From the NCBI GenBank assembly GCA_003567615.1, contig PWZC01000114.1:1-9695 (forward strand): a stretch of 9,695 bases of DNA, in the 5' to 3' direction. Numbering within the stretch: position 1 is the first letter of the stretch; every line of letters begins with the position of its first letter. This stretch comes from Gemmatimonadota bacterium (GTDB lineage Bacteria; Gemmatimonadota; Gemmatimonadetes; Longimicrobiales; Gaopeijiaceae). The notes under the pieces are model-generated. The model was not told where the DNA came from. It saw only the letters and a program-made list of their open reading frames with translations, and did no database searches. This document shows positions 5,599-9,695 of this stretch, piece by piece. Both the position numbers and the translations under genes were made by a program.

Positions 5599-6525
5599 TC
5601 AACTGGGGACCGGAGGGTCCGGCTCCCCGTCGTCCTCTCCAGAGCCCGAAGTGGCCAGCACCGCACTGGCCACAGGGTCATCCTCCACCATCTGCCGAAC
5701 CAGATTCAGCGCCTCCACCACCGCCTCCACATGGCGGACCCGGAATACCCGTACCCCGCGCTCCCAGGCCAGGGCTGACACCACCGCCTCGGCAACGGGG
5801 CCATCATGCGAGGGAGGGACGTCGGCAGACGCAGCGCGGGCCTGTGGGGCCGGCCCCAGAACCACCGGGAATCCAGCCTCGTCCAGGAGGCCCATCTCCC
5901 GGATCATGGCAAGGGAGCGACCGGGAGATCCGTCGAACCCGATCCCCGGGTCCAGGGCGATGCGCCCGACCTCGATGCCCGCGTCCACCGCCAGCTGGGT
6001 CGCCTCACCCAGCTCCACGGCCACCTCCATGAGGAGATCTGCGAACCCGCCGTCGGGCCCCTCGTCAGAATCGGTCCGCAGGTGCATGAGCAGAAGGCCC
6101 GCAGCGGAGTCGGCCACGACCCCGACCAGTTCCGGGTCGAAGCTGAAGCCGGAGACGTCGTGGACCACCGCCGCCCCTTCGTCCAGAGCCGCCCGGGCCA
6201 CGGAGGCTCGTCGGGTATTCACGGAAATGGGAAGGTCGATTTGAGCGGCCAGGGACCGGAGAGCAGGAATCACTCGGCGGAGTTCGTCCCCTTCCGACAG
6301 CGCCGGCACCGGTCCATCTCCCGGCACGCCCACATCCAGCATACCGGCTCCAGCCACCTGCATCTGCAGGGCCCGCTCGGCGAGCGGATCCCCGGTCAGA
6401 GGGTCCCCCCCGTTGGACACGACACCGGTAGGGAGGTCCAGGATTCCGATGACCAGGAACGGATCCAACTCCACACTGCCCCTGGCAGTTGCCCAGCTAT
6501 CCGAAGAAGAAAGACGATGATTCAT
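5599..6525 (-). CDS. folP: Dihydropteroate synthase-like protein with degenerate active site
   Basis: 308-residue protein that aligns with dihydropteroate synthase, the TIM-barrel enzyme joining p-aminobenzoate to dihydropterin pyrophosphate in folate synthesis. Family blocks are recognisable: FLVIGILDLP at 23-32, GAGMLDVG at 59-66, ELRRVIPALRSLA at 81-93, ISVNTRRASVARAAL at 100-114, HDVSGF at 122-127, LLMHLR at 145-150, IALDPGIGFDGS at 189-200, and a last strand VFRVRHVEAVVEAL. Many key residues differ. NVTPDSFSDGG is DLPTGVVSNGG, GGESTRPG is GVPGDGPV, the SVDT aspartate is N103, the NDVSG asparagine is H122, the SRK segment is replaced by PAPQAR, and the RVH histidine is R264. D192 of DPG remains. 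An acidic tail follows about residue 280. The start overlaps the ftsH stop (ATGA). Active DHPS function is doubtful; the symbol reflects homology only. Confidence 0.8.
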   Translation of the reverse strand: MNHRLSSSDSWATARGSVELDPFLVIGILDLPTGVVSNGGDPLTGDPLAERALQMQVAGAGMLDVGVPGDGPVPALSEGDELRRVIPALRSLAAQIDLPISVNTRRASVARAALDEGAAVVHDVSGFSFDPELVGVVADSAAGLLLMHLRTDSDEGPDGGFADLLMEVAVELGEATQLAVDAGIEVGRIALDPGIGFDGSPGRSLAMIREMGLLDEAGFPVVLGPAPQARAASADVPPSHDGPVAEAVVSALAWERGVRVFRVRHVEAVVEALNLVRQMVEDDPVASAVLATSGSGEDDGEPDPPVPS

Positions 6526-8639
6526 CCGTGTGAGGCATCCGGGTCGGGGTCTCTGCGCGTCCGTCGGGCGGGGACACCTCCCACCGATGCGGACTCCTCT
6601 GATCGGTCTTCCACGCCCACCGGGTCCGTCTTCTTCTCTCCCGACGGTCGCTCGCTGGGGGTCATGGGGGAATCCTCGGCGGAGTCTCCACGGCTCCCTC
6701 CGCCGGGGGCGGGGCCCGAAGCGGCGGGTGGAACCGGGTCCTCGGGGCCGGAAACCGGCTCCAGGGGTGGCAGCGGCTCTCCCCTGGCCAGGAGGTCCAC
6801 GTCGTGTCGGTCCAGTGTTTCCCGCTCCAGGAGAGCCAGGGCGATCCGTTCGAGAAGATCCTTCTCCCGCTCCAGAAGTTCCCGAGCCTGCTCATGGGCC
6901 TCGTCCAGGATTCGCTTCACCTCCTGGTCCACCAACTGCGCCGTGTGCTCCGAAACATCCCGCTTCTGAGTCATTTCACGACCCAGGAATACCTGCTGAT
7001 CCGAGTCCCCGATGGCCATGAGGCCGATAGCGTCCGACATCCCGAAGCGGGTAACCATGCGCCTGGACATCTGCGTGGCCCGCTCGATGTCGTTGCCGGC
7101 TCCCGTGGTCACCTTCTCCGGACCGAAGATCATCTCCTCGGCGACGCGCCCTCCGAAGAGCATGCACAGTTGCCCCTCGAGCCAATCCTTCGTGTAGGAG
7201 TGACGGTCCTCTTCCGGGAGGGAGGCCGTGATGCCCAGGGCTCGCCCGCGAGGCACGATGGTCACCTTGTGGATGGGATCGAGCCCGGGCAGCCGAAGAC
7301 CGATGACGGCGTGACCCGCCTCATGGTAGGCCGTCAACTTCCGCTCGTTCTCCGTGAGCACCATGCTCCGGCGTTCGGTGCCCAGCATGATCTTGTCCTT
7401 GGCCCGCTCGAAATCCTCCATGGTCACCTTGTCGGCGTCCTGTCGGGCGGCCAGGAGAGCGGCCTCATTGCAGATGTTGGCCAGGTCGGCACCCGAGAGG
7501 CCGGGTGTGCCCTTGGCAATGATCTGAAGATCCACCTCGGGTGCCAGCGGCAGCTTGCGGGCATGCACCCGAAGGATCATCTCGCGGCCCTGAACGTCGG
7601 GGGCATCCACCACGACCTGCCGGTCGAAGCGCCCGGGGCGGAGGAGAGCCGGATCCAGCACGTCCACCCGATTCGTAGCAGCCAGCAGAATCACCCCCTC
7701 GTTGGCCTCGAAGCCGTCCATCTCCACCAGGAGCTGGTTCAGCGTCTGCTCCCGCTCATCGTGCCCACCGCCGAGGCCCGCGCCCCGATGGCGGCCGACG
7801 GCATCGATCTCATCGATGAAGATGATGCAGGGAGCGTTGGTCTTCCCCTGTTCAAAGAGGTCCCGAACCCGGGAGGCACCGACACCCACGAACATCTCCA
7901 CGAAGTCCGAGCCGGACATCTGGAAGAAGGGGCGACCGGCTTCACCGGCCACCGCCTTCGCCAGAAGCGTCTTTCCCGTACCCGGCGGCCCGACCAACAG
8001 AACCCCCTTGGGCAGCCGCCCCCCCAGGCGCCCGAACTTCTGGGGATCCTTCAGGAACTCGATGATCTCTTCCAGCTCATGCTTCGCCTCCTCCGCCCCG
8101 GCCACATCATTGAAGGTGACCTTGGGCGTGTCGGGCGAGATGAGCTTCGCCTTGGACCGACCGAACTGGAAGGCCTTGTTCCCGCCCCCCTGCATGGTGC
8201 GGATGATCCAGAACCAGAAGAGGATGAGGATGATCCAGGGGAGCACCGAGATGAGGAAGGTCCACCAGGGTGTCTGCTCCGGTTCACCGGTGATGTGTAC
8301 GCCCCGAGCCTCCATCTCCTCGATGAGGCTATCGCTGATCGGTCCAGGCAGGTGAGCCTCGAACTCGGAGTATTCCTGACCCTCCCGCTCCACCGAGCGA
8401 CGAAACTCACCTTGGAGGGTCACCCCTTCGATGACCTTCACCGACTCGATGTTGTCACTCTGGAGTTCAGTGCGGAAATCGGTGAAGGAGAACTCGTAGC
8501 GGGAGTCGTCCTCACCCCAGAGGAAGTTGAAGAGGAGTATGGGGACAAGGATCAGCAGCATCCAGAAGGACGCCGCCCGGGAGAGGCGGGACCACCCCGG
8601 TGTCTTCTTCTCCTGGGACCTGGGATCGCGGTCAGCCAT
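6522..8639 (-). CDS. ftsH: ATP-dependent membrane zinc metalloprotease FtsH
   Basis: 705-residue hexameric AAA+ protease that extracts and degrades membrane and regulatory proteins. Two membrane helices (about 24-42 and 125-147) flank a small periplasmic domain. The AAA module shows Walker A GPPGTGKT (217-224), Walker B IIFIDE (272-277), the pore motif around FVEMFVGVGA, and the second region of homology ALLRPGRFDR (331-340). The peptidase domain carries HEAGH (439-443), with the third zinc ligand probably D517 in GAGNDIERAT. A Leu/Glu-rich helix at about 565-612 ends the conserved part. An additional tail of roughly 85 residues (618-705), rich in Pro, Gly, Ser, Asp and Glu, is longer than in E. 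coli FtsH. The ATG at 8637-8639 lies inside the end of hpt (8-base overlap) with no Shine-Dalgarno, implying translational coupling. The hpt-ftsH pair is conserved in many bacteria. Confidence 0.98.
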   Translation of the reverse strand: MADRDPRSQEKKTPGWSRLSRAASFWMLLILVPILLFNFLWGEDDSRYEFSFTDFRTELQSDNIESVKVIEGVTLQGEFRRSVEREGQEYSEFEAHLPGPISDSLIEEMEARGVHITGEPEQTPWWTFLISVLPWIILILFWFWIIRTMQGGGNKAFQFGRSKAKLISPDTPKVTFNDVAGAEEAKHELEEIIEFLKDPQKFGRLGGRLPKGVLLVGPPGTGKTLLAKAVAGEAGRPFFQMSGSDFVEMFVGVGASRVRDLFEQGKTNAPCIIFIDEIDAVGRHRGAGLGGGHDEREQTLNQLLVEMDGFEANEGVILLAATNRVDVLDPALLRPGRFDRQVVVDAPDVQGREMILRVHARKLPLAPEVDLQIIAKGTPGLSGADLANICNEAALLAARQDADKVTMEDFERAKDKIMLGTERRSMVLTENERKLTAYHEAGHAVIGLRLPGLDPIHKVTIVPRGRALGITASLPEEDRHSYTKDWLEGQLCMLFGGRVAEEMIFGPEKVTTGAGNDIERATQMSRRMVTRFGMSDAIGLMAIGDSDQQVFLGREMTQKRDVSEHTAQLVDQEVKRILDEAHEQARELLEREKDLLERIALALLERETLDRHDVDLLARGEPLPPLEPVSGPEDPVPPAASGPAPGGGSRGDSAEDSPMTPSERPSGEKKTDPVGVEDRSEESASVGGVPARRTRRDPDPDASHG

Positions 8640-9234
8640 CGGAGGTAACTCGCGTGGAGGGGGACGCGGGGCTCCCGTCGCTCAGGAGGCTCGCGATGAA
8701 GGGCAGGTGGCGGAAATCCTCGGCGTGATCCAGACCATAGCCGACCAGGAACTCGCGGGGGGCCTCAAAGCCCACCCAGCGGGCGTCGGTGTCGCAGATC
8801 CGTTTGTGGAGGAGAGCGCAGATCTCCAGGCTGGCCGGCTCCCGTTCCCGAAGGAGCGGGAGGATGTGCCGCATGGTGGTCCCGCTGTCCACGATGTCCT
8901 CCACCAGCACCACATGCCTGTCCCTGATGGGCGTGTGGGGATCGTAGAGGAGCTGGACCGAACCGGACGATACCATGTCCGCTCCGTAACTGGAGGCTAC
9001 GAGGAAGTCCACCTGAAGGGGGATCCGGATGGCCCGGACCAGATCGGCCAGGAAGATGAAGGATCCCTTCAGTAGTCCCAGAACGAGGAGTGAACCATCC
9101 GCCGGATAGTGCCGGGAGATCTCCTCCCCCACCTCTGCCACCCGGTCAGCGATAGCCTCCTGGGAATAGACGATCCGGTGACTACCGTTGACTCCAATTC
9201 CCCGCGCAAGCTCGAGGCTCGTCGGCGTGGTCAT
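8632..9234 (-). CDS. hpt: Hypoxanthine phosphoribosyltransferase
   Basis: 200-residue purine-salvage enzyme that joins hypoxanthine (and often guanine) to PRPP to give IMP or GMP in the cytoplasm. Family marks are LGLLKGSFIFLADLVR (52-67), the flexible-loop region with SSYG (81-84), the PRPP-binding motif VLVEDIVDSGTTM (109-121), the purine-contacting lysine region LLHKR (141-145), and the C-terminal FEAPREFLVGYGLDHAEDFRHLPF (156-179, key residues F156 and D169). The last 20 or so residues are Ser/Pro-rich and vary in the family. The start is ATG at 9232-9234, seven bases after GGAGAGG (9242-9248). It overlaps the tilS stop as ATGA, and its own stop lies inside ftsH. The tilS-hpt-ftsH order is widely conserved, including in Bacillus. 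Confidence 0.97.
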   Translation of the reverse strand: MTTPTSLELARGIGVNGSHRIVYSQEAIADRVAEVGEEISRHYPADGSLLVLGLLKGSFIFLADLVRAIRIPLQVDFLVASSYGADMVSSGSVQLLYDPHTPIRDRHVVLVEDIVDSGTTMRHILPLLREREPASLEICALLHKRICDTDARWVGFEAPREFLVGYGLDHAEDFRHLPFIASLLSDGSPASPSTRVTSDG

Positions 9235-9695
9235 TCCGCTTCCTCTCCAATATTCAGAAATACGGCGTGCCCCCCCTCCTCCGATGAGGCGGGTGCCAGG
9301 GCGCTCCGATACAGGCCGGGGATCCAGAGAATCTCGTCACGGCCGTCGACGACGAGAGGAGTGAAGCCCCGATCTCGAGCCGGTAGTCTCAATTCCCCGA
9401 ACAGCTTCTTCAACTTCCGTCCTCCCCCCGGCCCACGAATCCTGTCACCGGGACGGGGACTTCTCAAGCTCAGGGGAAACACCAGGTCTGCAAGTCCGAT
9501 CCAACACCCCTGAAGATGCGAAGGCCCGGCTCCAACCACCGACTCCCCTTCGGGTGCTCGACCCGCTGCCCACTCAATCAACAGATGTCGACCCCCGAAA
9601 TCAATCTCGGTCCGACCAGGACGGGCAGGAGGCTCCCGGAGAATGGGGACACGCCCCCCGGGACCGGGAACACCCGGGCCGGTCCGCCTGGATCC
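9231..9695 (-). CDS. tilS: tRNA(Ile)-lysidine synthetase, C-terminal part (cut by right edge)
   Basis: The frame is open to the last base of the window and shows the final 154 residues. TilS attaches lysine to C34 of the CAU-anticodon tRNA-Ile so that it reads AUA codons and is charged by IleRS. The visible part holds no PP-loop or ATP-binding SGGxDS motif; those lie upstream, outside the window. Recognition rests on the TilS C-terminal domain: RPGDRIRGPGGGRKLKKLF, then ARDRGFTPLVVD and EILWIPGLYRSALAP, in the order and spacing typical of the family. Placement directly before hpt and ftsH strongly supports the call. The region before that block is Pro/Gly/Arg-rich and poorly conserved. Its stop overlaps the hpt start as ATGA. 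Confidence 0.88.
   Translation of the reverse strand, partial: GSRRTGPGVPGPGGRVPILREPPARPGRTEIDFGGRHLLIEWAAGRAPEGESVVGAGPSHLQGCWIGLADLVFPLSLRSPRPGDRIRGPGGGRKLKKLFGELRLPARDRGFTPLVVDGRDEILWIPGLYRSALAPASSEEGGHAVFLNIGEEAE

Noticed and set aside
5586..5681. Longer cdaA start inside folP
   Set aside because: The GTG at 5585 has a strong GGAGGAG site in the intergenic gap and gives the normal CdaA N terminus. The extension is out of family.
4719..6032. 437-codon plus-strand open frame across cdaA and folP
   Set aside because: It runs opposite two conserved genes, has very high Pro, Arg and Gly content and no domain, as expected of a GC-driven shadow.
6804..8648. 614-codon open frame on the plus strand opposite ftsH
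   Set aside because: It is an antisense shadow of a fully conserved ftsH in GC-rich DNA. It is His/Leu/Gly-rich with no recognisable domain and no ribosome site.
1..9695. Functional isoleucine-decoding pair formed by tilS at one edge and ileS at the other
   Set aside because: Both act on tRNA-Ile, but they lie in separate transcription units about 8.6 kb apart, and each has its own well-known neighbourhood. Proximity is most likely chance.
9690..9695. GGATCC at the very end of the window, suggesting a cloning junction
   Set aside because: The tilS frame reads through it without any disturbance, and a single hexamer in GC-rich DNA is not evidence of an artificial edge.

Overview
This is a GC-rich, gene-dense chromosomal window in which every supported gene lies on the minus strand. 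Coordinates therefore fall as transcription proceeds, and both edges cut genes. The gene content points to a diderm bacterium: it has a TonB/ExbB/ExbD energy-transducing system. It also carries DivIVA, a CdaA-type c-di-AMP cyclase and an IleRS with the GRPG-L-HH signature loop. This mixture, with the high GC, is best matched by a member of Gemmatimonadota. That assignment is inference from gene content, not from a phylogenetic marker search.

The layout in transcription order has three blocks. (1) Positions 9695-4782 hold tilS (3' part) - hpt - ftsH - folP-like - cdaA. This is a tightly packed run with overlaps of 4, 8 and 4 bases and then a 13-base gap, so it is almost certainly co-transcribed and partly translationally coupled. 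It covers tRNA-Ile2 modification, purine salvage, membrane proteolysis, a folate-type TIM barrel and c-di-AMP synthesis. (2) Positions 4781-2038 hold a stand-alone TonB operon. A consensus-like sigma-70 promoter (TTGACA, 17 bases, TACATT) precedes exbB - exbD1 - exbD2 - tonB, and a perfect 17-bp hairpin follows tonB. (3) Positions 1980-1 hold yggS - divIVA - ileS (5' part). This looks like a condensed form of the ylmE...divIVA-ileS tail of the Gram-positive division cluster, with sepF, yggT and ylmH absent between them.

Most of the window is conserved housekeeping. The item most worth a second look is the folP-like gene. Its overall DHPS alignment is clear, but most substrate-binding and catalytic residues are replaced, including the equivalents of E. 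coli Asp96, Asn115, the GESTRPG loop, the SRK lysine and the last-strand histidine. Smaller points are the apparently leaderless or Shine-Dalgarno-less yggS start, the graded start codons and intercistronic hairpin in the exbB operon, and the perfect hairpin without a U-tract between blocks 2 and 3. I see no RNA genes, mobile elements, CRISPR arrays or phage genes, and no intergenic gap longer than about 200 bases. I found no convincing new multi-gene system.
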